Shown here: positions 1-9,005 of the stretch, in pieces
Layout of the letters: each line of letters begins with the position of its first letter
Numbering within the stretch: the stretch's first letter is position 1
Translations under genes and position numbers: made by a program
NCBI GenBank assembly: GCA_030603365.1
Contig: JAUVXV010000010.1
Coordinates: forward strand, 62,001 to 126,000
Direction: 5' to 3'
From: Candidatus Heimdallarchaeota archaeon
GTDB lineage: Archaea; Asgardarchaeota; Heimdallarchaeia; Heimdallarchaeales; Heimdallarchaeaceae
Length of the DNA stretch: 64,000 nucleotides
The notes under the pieces: model-generated
What the model saw: only the letters and a program-made list of their open reading frames with translations
Told to the model about the DNA's origin: nothing
The model's database searches: none

Positions 1-208
1 ACATTTGATTTGTAGGATTGTCCATACGACCATACATGAAACCCTCTATTTCATATCGGAATAGTTTTGCTGCATATTCAGCACTTTCATACGGATAGGC
101 TACACTCTGATAAATTGGAGGAGTAATCGTTTTTGTTTCTAGAACATCATGTCCTGTGTGAATACAATGTGTATCAAAACCATATTCTTTATCAGGTTTT
201 TTAGGCAT
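1..208 (-). CDS. O-acetylhomoserine (thiol)-lyase / cystathionine gamma-synthase family, N-terminal part
   Basis: The minus strand reads from an ATG at 206-208 off the left edge for 69 codons. The reading contains DTHCIHTGHD, then TPPIYQSVAYPYES, then YGRMDNPTNQ. This order is the N-terminal signature of the PLP-dependent Cys/Met metabolism family, in which the Y-x-R pair contacts cofactor phosphate across the dimer. Such enzymes make or break C-S bonds in methionine and cysteine synthesis. The catalytic lysine lies outside the window, so sulfhydrylase, gamma-synthase and gamma-lyase activities cannot be told apart. The gene is divergent from the RING-like gene to its right. The family is clear; the exact enzyme is not. 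Confidence 0.85.
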   Translation of the reverse strand, partial: MPKKPDKEYGFDTHCIHTGHDVLETKTITPPIYQSVAYPYESAEYAAKLFRYEIEGFMYGRMDNPTNQM

Positions 209-393
209 GGTTAGATTTTTCTTTTATGAAGTTAAAATCTTTTTCCTAGATTTAACAAAACTCGAAACTCCATCTAAGTGGATAAACCACATCAATATGA
301 ACTTGCTTTAAATTACCTAAAAAGAGAAAGAAAACAACTCTCTTCTTGAATGCAATCGTATATAAAGAAGAGACTACAAATATTCTCATAAGA

Positions 394-1626
394 ATGAGCA
401 GAATAAAGGGAACAATTGATTTTATTAAGCGATTTTATTTAGAAATAGTAGCAACAATGTTTTTTGTAGCGGCTTCCATAATTTTATGGTTCTATATTGA
501 TTTCTGGGATTTCATAATAGCAGAAGCTATCATAGTTATTGTTATGGTAATAATCATATTACTTTTGAGGAAAATTGTTGGAAGAATACGCGATAGAGAT
601 TCAAAATCTGTTGATAGAGCAGATTACTCAGAGTTGACAGCAGAGACAATACATTCAAAATTAGTAAGAAGGGGAGATATTGGGACTATACTACCAGGAT
701 TTGCTGGACCTTATGGGGGAAGTAGTCCAAGACCTATGATTAGTATGCATGAAATAGAATATGGGGGTCAAACTGATGGTAAAACACTTTTTGGTCAAGT
801 AAATATTCCCAGAAATGAAATAAAATTAGAGAAATTAAAGAAAATACTGATTAAAGAACAAAAACAATCTCCTTCCTCAGAAGCTAGGAAGCAGGTTGAA
901 CAGTTACGTATATATGAAACTAGAATATTTGATATAGGAGGATTAAATATCAAAATATTCAACGATGATTGGGGATTGAGCTATTCATTCATTTTTGATA
1001 AAAATAGCCACCACGGAATATTCTTAGGAGCTACATTGGAGAGAAACCAAGATGGAAAAATAGTCATTGAAGGAATTCTAAAGAAATCACAACCATTTTC
1101 TTTATCCATTCATAAAATAGATGATGAAAAGGAGAAATACTCAACAATTATCAATTCCTCTCTTGAGTGGGAGAGTATTCATCAGCAAGCAGATGTTCAG
1201 AAAATGCTTAATGAGATATTTCCATCTATGGAACATCTGATGTTTGATGAGAAATATTTTACTGCAATCTTCAAAAATCTCAATGATTTACAGTTTATTA
1301 TTGAATTAATAGGGAGGATATATCGTGAATTGTTGAAACATGAATTTGGAAAAGTAGATGTTGATGACATTAAATGTTACAAATGTGGAACAATATTAGC
1401 TCCAACCGATAAAGAGTGTTCAAAATGTGGTTCACAAAGACCAACATGCAAAGTATGCTTGCTTGATCTCTATCCTTCTGAAAAGCAAGAAGTTGTTCAA
1501 ACACCCTGCTGTGGAATATACGCTCATAAACTACACATGATTATGTGGTTAGAAAGAACTCAAAAGTGTCCAAATTGTAAAAAAAGACAACTAAAATGGT
1601 TAGATCAACTTAAAGAATCGTTCTAA
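394..1626 (+). CDS. Membrane-anchored zinc-ribbon / RING-like protein
   Basis: This 410-residue protein has two hydrophobic segments near the N-terminus (about residues 18-36 and 40-58), a long soluble middle region and a Cys-rich C-terminus. The C-terminus holds a zinc ribbon (CYKCG...CSKCG) followed by CKVC, then a CC-x4-H-x2-H step, MWLERT and CPNC. Spacing and the W-L before CPxC resemble a RING-H2 finger in which His replaces one Cys. RING domains usually recruit ubiquitin-charged E2, and Asgard archaea are known to have ubiquitin-type systems, so a membrane E3 is an inference. No E1, E2 or ubiquitin gene is in the window. A TTG at 346 would add 16 residues; I chose the ATG at 394. A possible TATA element lies near 308. 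Confidence 0.6.
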   Translation: MSRIKGTIDFIKRFYLEIVATMFFVAASIILWFYIDFWDFIIAEAIIVIVMVIIILLLRKIVGRIRDRDSKSVDRADYSELTAETIHSKLVRRGDIGTILPGFAGPYGGSSPRPMISMHEIEYGGQTDGKTLFGQVNIPRNEIKLEKLKKILIKEQKQSPSSEARKQVEQLRIYETRIFDIGGLNIKIFNDDWGLSYSFIFDKNSHHGIFLGATLERNQDGKIVIEGILKKSQPFSLSIHKIDDEKEKYSTIINSSLEWESIHQQADVQKMLNEIFPSMEHLMFDEKYFTAIFKNLNDLQFIIELIGRIYRELLKHEFGKVDVDDIKCYKCGTILAPTDKECSKCGSQRPTCKVCLLDLYPSEKQEVVQTPCCGIYAHKLHMIMWLERTQKCPNCKKRQLKWLDQLKESF

Positions 1627-1691
1627 CACCCCATAATTCTGTTTTTGAGAGAAACTTTTTAGGACAGAGTTTTTTAAAGATTACGAGAAGT

Positions 1692-3029
1692 ATGTCTTTA
1701 GAAGAAGTTTATCAAGAAATAGAGCATAATAAAGATGCATCGATAAATCTTTTATGTGATTTGCTGAAAATTCCAAGTATAGCTGCGAAGAAAACTGGAG
1801 GACCAGAAGCGATAGAATTTTTGTCAAAAGTTTTTGAAGAAGCAGGATTTAGTTATTTCCTAGCTGAAACAGCAGGTAATCCTGTTTTTTGTGCAGAGAT
1901 GAATGTAGGAGCTAGGAAAACTTTACTGTTCTATGATCATTATGATGTTCAACCAGAAGATCCTGTAGATCTATGGGATTCACCTCCATTTGAACCAACA
2001 ATTAGAGATGGTAAGATATTTGCAAGAGGAGTTTCTGATAACAAAGGAGAAATAATATGCAGACTTCAGGCAATAAAAGCATACAACCATGTTTTCGGGA
2101 AACCTCCTGTTAACATCAAATTTGTTATTGAAGGAGAAGAAGAGGTGGGGTCACCAAACCTTGAAGAGTTCGTGAATAATAACAAGAATTTCATTTCAGA
2201 TGCTGATGGTTGCATCTGGGAATTTGGTGGTAGAGATGGAGATGGGATACAACAAGTGTATCTAGGGGTAAAAGGGATTCTCTATGTTCACCTAAAAACA
2301 AACACTATTGGTAGAGATGTACATAGTGGATATACCCAATTTGTTGACAACGCAGCTTATGAGTTAAGTTGTGCTTTAGCTGCTCTAAAAGATCGAAACG
2401 ACAAAATACAAGTACCAGGTTTTTATGATAACATCCCAGAACCTTCTGAAAAAGATATGAGAATAATCGAGGAATTTGAACTGAAAGAAGATCTTTTCAA
2501 AGAAAATTTTGGAATTGATCATTTTCGATTAAACTTAACAGGCATGGATATGAAAAAGAAATATTTTCTTGAACCTACCTGCAATATCTGTGGGTTATGG
2601 AGTGGATATCAAGGACCAGGTGGAAAAACAGTTACACCAAATGAAGCTTTTGCGAAAGTTGACTTTAGATTAGTTCCAGGTCAAGATCCTAAAGATTTGA
2701 TAGAAAAAATTCGTAAATTCTGGGATGATAATAATTTTCAACACATCGAAATAACTGGTTGGGATGGATACATTGCTGCTCAAACTTCAATTGAAAATCC
2801 TTTTGCTTTGGCAGTTATAAACACTATCAAAGATGTTGAAGGGCATGATCCCGTCATTTGGCCTATGGTTGGTGGTTCAGGACCAATGTATCTTTTCGAA
2901 GGTGTTCCTTGCATATCAATCGGTTGTGGTCACTCCAAAGGCAATGCACATGCACCAAATGAAAATATTTTCATTGATGATTTTGTCATAGGTATGAAAA
3001 CAATAGCAGAACTAATTCATCGGTTCTAA
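1692..3029 (+). CDS. M20 family metallopeptidase (dipeptidase / ArgE-DapE type)
   Basis: The 445-residue product has the M20 core. DHYDVQP carries the first zinc-binding His and the following Asp. WDSPPFEP and GKIFARGVSDNKGE follow with the bridging Asp, then EGEEEVGSPN with the catalytic Glu pair. A late GGSGPMYLFEGVP and GHSKGNAHAPNE supply the last metal-binding His. The order and length match CNDP-like dipeptidases and acetylornithine deacetylase relatives, with a dimerisation lid in the middle. There is no signal peptide, so it is probably cytosolic and hydrolyses short peptides or N-acyl amino acids. The start ATG lies 65 bp after the RING-like gene, and a C69 peptidase gene follows on the same strand, which suggests a peptide-degradation pair. 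Confidence 0.88.
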   Translation: MSLEEVYQEIEHNKDASINLLCDLLKIPSIAAKKTGGPEAIEFLSKVFEEAGFSYFLAETAGNPVFCAEMNVGARKTLLFYDHYDVQPEDPVDLWDSPPFEPTIRDGKIFARGVSDNKGEIICRLQAIKAYNHVFGKPPVNIKFVIEGEEEVGSPNLEEFVNNNKNFISDADGCIWEFGGRDGDGIQQVYLGVKGILYVHLKTNTIGRDVHSGYTQFVDNAAYELSCALAALKDRNDKIQVPGFYDNIPEPSEKDMRIIEEFELKEDLFKENFGIDHFRLNLTGMDMKKKYFLEPTCNICGLWSGYQGPGGKTVTPNEAFAKVDFRLVPGQDPKDLIEKIRKFWDDNNFQHIEITGWDGYIAAQTSIENPFALAVINTIKDVEGHDPVIWPMVGGSGPMYLFEGVPCISIGCGHSKGNAHAPNENIFIDDFVIGMKTIAELIHRF

Positions 3030-3079
3030 ATTGAATCGGTGCAAACTTTTTTTTATTACTAATACTATCGTTCATTACA

Positions 3080-4483
3080 ATGTGTGATACTGTTGTAGCC
3101 GTTGGTAATTCAACTAAAGACAAAAGCGTAATTTTAGGTAAAAACTCTAACAGATTGCCTAATGAGGCACATAATATAGAATTTGTTAAAGGTAAGAAGC
3201 ATAAAGCAAATTCAAAAGTGAAATGTACTTACATTTCTATTCCTCAAGTTGAACAAACTTTTGATGTCCTCCTACTAAAACCATTTTGGATGTTTGGTTG
3301 TGAAATGGGAGCAAATGAACATGGGGTAACAATAGGTAACGAAGCAGTGTGGAGTAAAGAACCTATCAGAGACACTGGACTATTAGGGATGGATTTGATG
3401 AGATTGGCTCTTGAAAGAACAAAAACAGCTAAAGATGCTTTAACTACAATAACAGATTTATTGGAAAAGCACGGTCAAGGAGGTCAGCATTCATATGGTG
3501 TAGTTGGTAGAGATTATCATAATTCTTACATAATTGCAGATTCTAAAGAAGCGTGGGTTCTAGAAACAGCTGATAAATATTGGATAGCAGAGAAAGTAAA
3601 GGGTATCAGAACTATCTCAAACACCTTATCTATAGGAAGTGAGTATGACTTAATTCATCCAGATCTGGTAAAAAATGCAATCAAAAAAGGTTATACTAAA
3701 TCTAAAGAAGACTTTCACTTTGCAAACGATTTTATCCCTAAATTTAGATTTTATCATGCTCTCAAAGAATCAAGTCCAAGATCACAGTATTTCACAAAAG
3801 GTTTCGACAGACAACAATGTACTACCGCTCTATTACTCAAGAACAAAGGAAAAGTAACTCCTGAGGATGTTATGGCAGTATTAAGAAATCACAATATCCC
3901 TGTGGAAAAGGAAAAAACTTGGTCTGTAGATCAAGCTAAGGCTAGTAGTCCATGTCACCATGCCACTGGAATAACCTTGCCAGACCAATCCATTGGCTCG
4001 TTAGTATCTCACGTTAAGAAAGATATACAAGTACACTGGGTCACCGGATCTGCTGCACCTTGTATTAGTACTTTCAAACCTATTTTCTTCCCCAAACCAG
4101 GACTCAAGAAGAAGCTAAAAACCTCAGATGCGATATTTTATGCAAATACGTTTTGGTGGATGAATGAGAAATTCCAAAGATTAGTTAGTTTAGATTATCA
4201 AAAGCGTCTTAGCACTTTTAGAAAAGAGAGAGATGAATTTGAAGAAAACATTTCAAAACAAGTCCAGAGTATCTTAAAGAAAGTAACTGGAAAACCAACA
4301 GAAGCTAACCTAAAGAAAATGGAAAAAATCACATCTGATGCCTTTTCTAAAAGCATAAAGAATGTTAAGAAATGGACTAAGCAAATTGAGCATTTACCTA
4401 TTGAAGCTAAAACTGGTTTATTTTATAGATCCTACTGGAATAAGCAAAATAAACAAGCTAAGTTGGAACTAAATAGTGCGTAG
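3080..4483 (+). CDS. C69 family dipeptidase (secernin-like)
   Basis: The protein starts MCDTVVAVG and continues to GKNSNRLPNEA, which is the start of peptidase family C69 and secernins. In this family Cys2, exposed after removal of Met1, is the N-terminal nucleophile of an Ntn-hydrolase fold. WVLETADKYWIAEKVKG and an ISNTLSIG segment are further family landmarks, and at 467 residues the length is typical. The lysine-rich C-terminus from about residue 370 is probably helical. Nothing indicates secretion. It follows the M20 peptidase by 50 bp on the same strand and probably shares its transcript. Its stop codon lies inside a strong inverted-repeat structure described separately. Confidence 0.88.
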   Translation: MCDTVVAVGNSTKDKSVILGKNSNRLPNEAHNIEFVKGKKHKANSKVKCTYISIPQVEQTFDVLLLKPFWMFGCEMGANEHGVTIGNEAVWSKEPIRDTGLLGMDLMRLALERTKTAKDALTTITDLLEKHGQGGQHSYGVVGRDYHNSYIIADSKEAWVLETADKYWIAEKVKGIRTISNTLSIGSEYDLIHPDLVKNAIKKGYTKSKEDFHFANDFIPKFRFYHALKESSPRSQYFTKGFDRQQCTTALLLKNKGKVTPEDVMAVLRNHNIPVEKEKTWSVDQAKASSPCHHATGITLPDQSIGSLVSHVKKDIQVHWVTGSAAPCISTFKPIFFPKPGLKKKLKTSDAIFYANTFWWMNEKFQRLVSLDYQKRLSTFRKERDEFEENISKQVQSILKKVTGKPTEANLKKMEKITSDAFSKSIKNVKKWTKQIEHLPIEAKTGLFYRSYWNKQNKQAKLELNSA

Positions 4484-4553
4484 ATTCAGTGGTGCCGTTA
4501 TTTTCATCGCATGAAACATGCTCCAACGGTAAAACCTACATCACTATCTACGC
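4478..4553 (+). other. Nested hairpin element over the C69 stop codon
   Basis: A 76-nt segment folds as nested stems. GCGTAGAT (4478-4485) pairs perfectly with ATCTACGC (4546-4553), extended by AGTG/CACT after a 2-nt bulge. An inner CCGTT/AACGG and an apical GCATG-AAA-CATGC follow. It includes the stop codon of the C69 gene. Length and closing stem resemble a tRNA, but there is no T-loop motif and the apical stem does not give a 7-nt anticodon loop. It could be a 3'-UTR structure, a guide-RNA-like element or a processing site. The role is unknown. Confidence 0.5.
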
Positions 4554-4630
4554 AAACTTCAGTTATTTTCTAATAAAATAAAGGTATCTTTTACGATAAC
4601 TTTAATTTATGCTTAATTAAAATATCTGTA

Positions 4631-6421
4631 ATGAAAGATGTTATTCAGCAATTCTTAGAAAAAGTATATCAAGAAGCTAAAAGAGTACACAACCTTCAAC
4701 TCCAGTTTGATAGATATCAAACAATGAGTAAAGACCTGATAGATGAGTTTCAATCAGAGTCGTCTGGTTCTACTACTCTAATTGTTTCAGCATTATATAC
4801 TGCCGATTATATTATAACTTCTTCTGACGTTAAGTTTGAGCTTGAAGATTCAGCAAGAAGAAAAGAAATTATTGAATTATGGTCAAAACTTTCTTTGCCC
4901 AAAGAAGATGTATGGCATGAAGTTACACATCTCGTAGCCTTTTCATACCACGTCGCTTCAATTCTTAGGAAAAGATATTATTATCTTCTAGATAGAGGGG
5001 TGGCAAAGCATGTTGCAGCTGCTCTAGTAGCAGATTATTATACAAGGCACCACCTAAAATTTGTTCGTGATAAATTAACATATATCCCATCTTGGTGGGT
5101 TTCTCTTCTCATGGAAACAGCGCTATGTCAAACGATTTTTTCGACTACAAAAAAGAAATGGGAAAGTATGCAAAAAATACTTCAATCAGGAGAATTTGGA
5201 GTAATTGCGCAAATTATCGCTAGGCACTTTGTTGATGAAACAGAAGGTGAACCAAATCCTGCTGTACCTATTCCTTACTTCAATGAATCAACTTTGTTTT
5301 ACTATTTTACTTGGCAAAGTGGAGAGAGTAAAGGTGATAAGTTTGAATCATTACTCCCTATTTTGAAATCTCCTCAATTAGCAAAAGAATTCAGGAAAAC
5401 TACAAAATTGTTAAGTGGTGATTACCCACATCTACTCAAATACATTAGAATGGGAAGTAAACTTGAAACAATGTCATCAGAAATAAACTTCTTTGTTGTA
5501 CATGCTGAGACAGCTAATGCTGAAGGGTGGATTGGTTTACTAAGTCCATTAGATGATATTAACCTACGCGAAATTGAGTCTTTGCTAAAATTAAAACTAG
5601 AAGATATTGCTTCTTTTGAGTCATATAAGAGTGAGTTACCTCAGTTAAGTGTTCTCACAAGAGAAAAAGAGGAAAGAGAGATTGTTGAAGAAAAAATGGA
5701 ACTTGAGGAAAAACCAAAACCAGTTGGATTCTTTGCCAAATTATTCTCAAAATTCAAGAAGAAACAAAAACCAACTTATAAGAAATCATTTGTTAAGAAG
5801 ACCGTACCAATAGATGCTTGGTCTAGGTTAATACTTGATGAGATCTTGCTTATGAGTGTTTCAGGTATAGGTTTTGGTTTGGAAATTTATGATGCTTATC
5901 GTGAGGATGATTTTGTTATCAGCGGTGTGATTGAATCACAACAGAAGCGAGCTCAAACTTCATCGTTCTATGAAGAACCTGAAGTAAAACCAACAACTTT
6001 CTATTCAGAAGCTCCCATTCAGTTCCCAACAGAGTTTTTAGATCCCGTTATTGGGATACTCAACATTGCAAAGAATTTCATATCTATGAGTTATAGAAAA
6101 AAGGTTATTTCAATCATTCCAGAAGAAGCCTTCTTTGAGAACAAAGTTAACCCAGAGGTATTTAGATTAGTAGAATTTATTAAAGGTGAGAAGGTATTAA
6201 TTGGAATTCTTGGTGAAAAACAAGCAATAACTGCTATGACAGTTGCTCAACCTGAACCAACTTATCAAAGACGATCATTAATTCGAAAGGCAAATGAGAT
6301 GATTCATGCAAGAAGAGTCAATAATATTATTGATGCTGGGAAAAGAACCCTTGCGAGGGAAATTAACTGGGATAGTGTCAACAAAAGCTATGAAGATCAA
6401 CCACTGTTTTATGAGGCTTGA
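4631..6421 (+). CDS. Hypothetical helical protein with HEVTH motif
   Basis: I do not recognise this 596-residue protein. Residues 1-340 look mostly helical. WHEVTH at about 95-100 fits the HExxH zinc-protease pattern, and a histidine pair (RHH) lies about 35 residues later, but no complete metallopeptidase signature is evident. A charged linker at about 345-395 (EEKPKP, FSKFKKKQK) separates the halves. The C-terminal 200 residues include a Pro/Glu-rich stretch and a possible globular end. No signal peptide or clear membrane span is seen. A TATA-like TTTAATTTATG lies about 20-30 bp before the ATG, suggesting a very short leader. The downstream TPR gene on the same strand may be functionally linked. 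Confidence 0.6.
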   Translation: MKDVIQQFLEKVYQEAKRVHNLQLQFDRYQTMSKDLIDEFQSESSGSTTLIVSALYTADYIITSSDVKFELEDSARRKEIIELWSKLSLPKEDVWHEVTHLVAFSYHVASILRKRYYYLLDRGVAKHVAAALVADYYTRHHLKFVRDKLTYIPSWWVSLLMETALCQTIFSTTKKKWESMQKILQSGEFGVIAQIIARHFVDETEGEPNPAVPIPYFNESTLFYYFTWQSGESKGDKFESLLPILKSPQLAKEFRKTTKLLSGDYPHLLKYIRMGSKLETMSSEINFFVVHAETANAEGWIGLLSPLDDINLREIESLLKLKLEDIASFESYKSELPQLSVLTREKEEREIVEEKMELEEKPKPVGFFAKLFSKFKKKQKPTYKKSFVKKTVPIDAWSRLILDEILLMSVSGIGFGLEIYDAYREDDFVISGVIESQQKRAQTSSFYEEPEVKPTTFYSEAPIQFPTEFLDPVIGILNIAKNFISMSYRKKVISIIPEEAFFENKVNPEVFRLVEFIKGEKVLIGILGEKQAITAMTVAQPEPTYQRRSLIRKANEMIHARRVNNIIDAGKRTLAREINWDSVNKSYEDQPLFYEA

Positions 6422-6484
6422 ATTGTCACTCTTTTTCCTTCTACTTTTTTAATCAAATTGCGGATGAAACTATTAGAAAGTATA

Positions 6485-6514
6485 TATTAATCCAAGGAGC
6501 TATTAATCCAAGGA
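6485..6514. repeat. Tandem 14-bp direct repeat upstream of TPR gene
   Basis: TATTAATCCAAGGA occurs at 6485-6498 and again at 6501-6514, separated by 2 bp, just after a TATATATTA element. The repeat lies 30-60 bp before the TPR gene start, where an activator or repressor could bind. A slippage duplication is the simple alternative. Confidence 0.45.
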
Positions 6515-6545
6515 AAAGTCGAATAGTGGCTAGGGGTTCTAAGGT

Positions 6546-7346
6546 ATGAGAGACCAAGAAAACAATGCTAACCAATTCTTCATGAGAGGACAACAAGGCT
6601 TCAAGGCTGGTAACTACCAGACTTGCATCAAGGACCTCATCTATGCTCAAGAGATTTTTTCTTCAATTGGTATGAAAGAGCAGTCTGCTCACGCTTTATT
6701 TTTAACAGCTCAAGCTTATCAAAACATTTGTCAATACACCCAAGCTAGACAATTTTACGTTCTTGCGTTTAACAGATACAAAGAACTAAACAATCTTCAC
6801 AAAATAGGTGAATGTACATTGGTTCTAGGAATCATCTATCGTGAAGAAGGAGATTTTAAGAAAAGTAAACAAAGCCTTGCAGAAGCTATAGAGGTATTTA
6901 CTACCTTGAATGATTTTGAGAAACTTGCCGACTCATGGAGAATACTAGCTCTAACATACCAAATAGATTTGAATCAGTATTCTGAACATCCTATGCATTC
7001 AATAAGTGCATATCGAAAAGCCATTCTTCTTTACAAGAAAATCAAACAACTGGAGAAGAAAGCAGAGACCGAACACGATTTGGGTCACATTCTAATTTCA
7101 CAATCTAAATATCATGATGCTCTTGAAGTGTTTCAAGATGCATTGAATTACTATAAAAAGCAAAATGATAAAGAACAGATCATACCTATTTCTATTCTAA
7201 TTGGTCGCATTTATTTTGAGTTGGGAAAGAAGCCAAAAGCAAAAGATTACATGCATAAAGCTATTAATGAAATGAAAAAATACGATTACTCTCCAGAGAA
7301 AATAAATCTACTAAAGCAATCAATAATAGCTATGTTTAGCAGTTAG
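6546..7346 (+). CDS. TPR repeat protein
   Basis: The 266-residue product consists of about six tandem 34-40-residue helical pairs with TPR spacing. Examples are GQQGFKAGNYQTCIKDLIYA, ALTYQIDLNQYSEHPMH and LGHILISQSKYHDALEVFQD, with alanine at small-residue positions and tyrosine/phenylalanine at packing positions. TPR solenoids are protein-interaction scaffolds; no catalytic domain is present and the partner is unknown. There is no signal peptide. It converges on the minus-strand protein at 7353, with only 6 bp between the stops. Confidence 0.8.
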   Translation: MRDQENNANQFFMRGQQGFKAGNYQTCIKDLIYAQEIFSSIGMKEQSAHALFLTAQAYQNICQYTQARQFYVLAFNRYKELNNLHKIGECTLVLGIIYREEGDFKKSKQSLAEAIEVFTTLNDFEKLADSWRILALTYQIDLNQYSEHPMHSISAYRKAILLYKKIKQLEKKAETEHDLGHILISQSKYHDALEVFQDALNYYKKQNDKEQIIPISILIGRIYFELGKKPKAKDYMHKAINEMKKYDYSPEKINLLKQSIIAMFSS

Positions 7347-7352
7347 TTCTAC

Positions 7353-8942
7353 CTACTTAAACGTTCGAATAAATGTAGTATTTATTTCATCAGTTATAAC
7401 TAGGATTTCTATTTTCTTGAATTTTTGAGGGGCACGGATGAGATTGTTCAAAAACTCCATGTCATAAGCCTCTATGTGTTTTTGTGATTTTAGTGAAGGA
7501 GGTATTATATGTCCTATTATTTGAAAACCAGAAAATACTTTCTTCTTTTTCTTCAGTTCTTTTTCATTCATAGTTGTTCCAACAAAGAGTAGAGATTCTA
7601 ATTCATCACTAATACTAATGGTATTTACTACGAAAAGTTCGAGATTTTCTAGAATATCTTCTCTAGCATTCGAATATCTGAATTGAGTTATATTTCTTTG
7701 AATTTCATACCGATCTTTGATACTAGGCAGAAGGGAATCTTTAATGAATTCTGTACTAATACCAAAAGCAGCATCAGAGTCTTTTACAGCATTGGTAAAA
7801 GAAATAAAATTTCCAGCTTCTGAAGCTAGGTTATCAGTATTAGTCTTTATTCCTAGATTCTTCAACATTTGTGTTGTTTGTGGTGAGGATTGCAAATCAT
7901 ATAGCATTGAAACTCCCAACAACAAAGAAAGAGTGTAGGCATAGTTTTTCTTTATTTTTCTTTGGTTATCATCTTTAGTATATTGTATAAAATCCATTGC
8001 TCTTTCGAAGAAAATTAATGCATATTGATAATCTTTGTAATCTGAAATGCCACTTGCTAAAGCTGAATAGAAAATCGATTTTTTGCTATTGCTAAGCTTA
8101 TCAATGAATGAATCTATTACCTTTAAAGAAGGTTCTACAACTTTCTGTGACAGTTTCAAGAAACTAGCTAAAATTGAAATTCGTCTTGTTGCTTCAAAAT
8201 CATTCTTGAATTGTTTGATTGTTTTTATAACAACTTTAACTCCTTTTAATATGGTTTCGTGATACTTCTCGACAGCCACTAAACCAGGATTTTCTGAAAA
8301 AACTTGTAGAAAATAATCTGTTGGCATCACTAATTTGTTATCTGGAAAGGGTTTTGTGATAATGACTTCCATTATCTCTTTACAATAATCAGCTGCTTTG
8401 TTGAAATCTTCTTTAAAATAGTGCATTAATCCAATATTTACATTACAAAAAACAATATTATCATAAAAATCATTTGCTTCCGAAATCTCCTTTGATTTTA
8501 ACAAGTATCCCATTGCTTTATCTTTTCCAATGGTTCGATGTATAACAAAAAGCATGTTAAAAACCCTAGTCTGTAATCTTGGATCATTTAACCTATTTGC
8601 AATTGAATTAGCTTTATTAACAGATTTCTTAGCTCCCTCGTAATCATTAGCTAAGAGGAAGGAATCAGCTAAAGTCAAATAAAAAAAAGCATCTAAACGA
8701 TCATTTACCTTAGGTAGTAACGGTTTAATATGTTTTAGAATGATTAAAGCTTCTTTTCTCTTTTCTTGGTTAATCAGTTTCTTACATTCTACGAGCATAT
8801 ATTCGACAAAATTGTCAATGGAAAGACTAGTACTCAACTCTAGACGTGTAAGCATTTCTTTATACTTGTTTGCATCGTCAACAAGGGTGACTAGTTCTTG
8901 TGGTTTCTTTGACTTCAAGTAGTTATGTAAAATAACTGTCAT
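7353..8942 (-). CDS. TPR-like helical protein
   Basis: This 529-residue protein is almost entirely helical. Its first 220 residues contain TPR-like pairs, such as LADSFLLANDYEGAKKSVNKA and CNVNIGLMHYFKEDFNKAAD. Another pair, ASGISDYKDYQYALIFFERA, comes later. The last 110 residues lack obvious repeats and may form a separate domain. There is no signal peptide or membrane span. It is convergent with the shorter TPR gene at 6546-7346; the two might bind a common partner, but that is inference. The start ATG is followed by TVILHNYLKSKKP. I can assign no function beyond protein interaction. Confidence 0.7.
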   Translation of the reverse strand: MTVILHNYLKSKKPQELVTLVDDANKYKEMLTRLELSTSLSIDNFVEYMLVECKKLINQEKRKEALIILKHIKPLLPKVNDRLDAFFYLTLADSFLLANDYEGAKKSVNKANSIANRLNDPRLQTRVFNMLFVIHRTIGKDKAMGYLLKSKEISEANDFYDNIVFCNVNIGLMHYFKEDFNKAADYCKEIMEVIITKPFPDNKLVMPTDYFLQVFSENPGLVAVEKYHETILKGVKVVIKTIKQFKNDFEATRRISILASFLKLSQKVVEPSLKVIDSFIDKLSNSKKSIFYSALASGISDYKDYQYALIFFERAMDFIQYTKDDNQRKIKKNYAYTLSLLLGVSMLYDLQSSPQTTQMLKNLGIKTNTDNLASEAGNFISFTNAVKDSDAAFGISTEFIKDSLLPSIKDRYEIQRNITQFRYSNAREDILENLELFVVNTISISDELESLLFVGTTMNEKELKKKKKVFSGFQIIGHIIPPSLKSQKHIEAYDMEFLNNLIRAPQKFKKIEILVITDEINTTFIRTFK

Positions 8943-9005
8943 TGTTGGTAAGAAAAATAGAATAAATAAATCTGTTTTGTTTAAAGGCTGAAAAATAGGA
9001 AAAAT

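Noticed and set aside
4478..4553. tRNA gene (76 nt, 7-8 bp closing stem, TTCAGTGGT near the D-arm position)
   Set aside because: There is no T-loop sequence, the T-stem positions do not pair, and the apical stem has a 3-nt loop.
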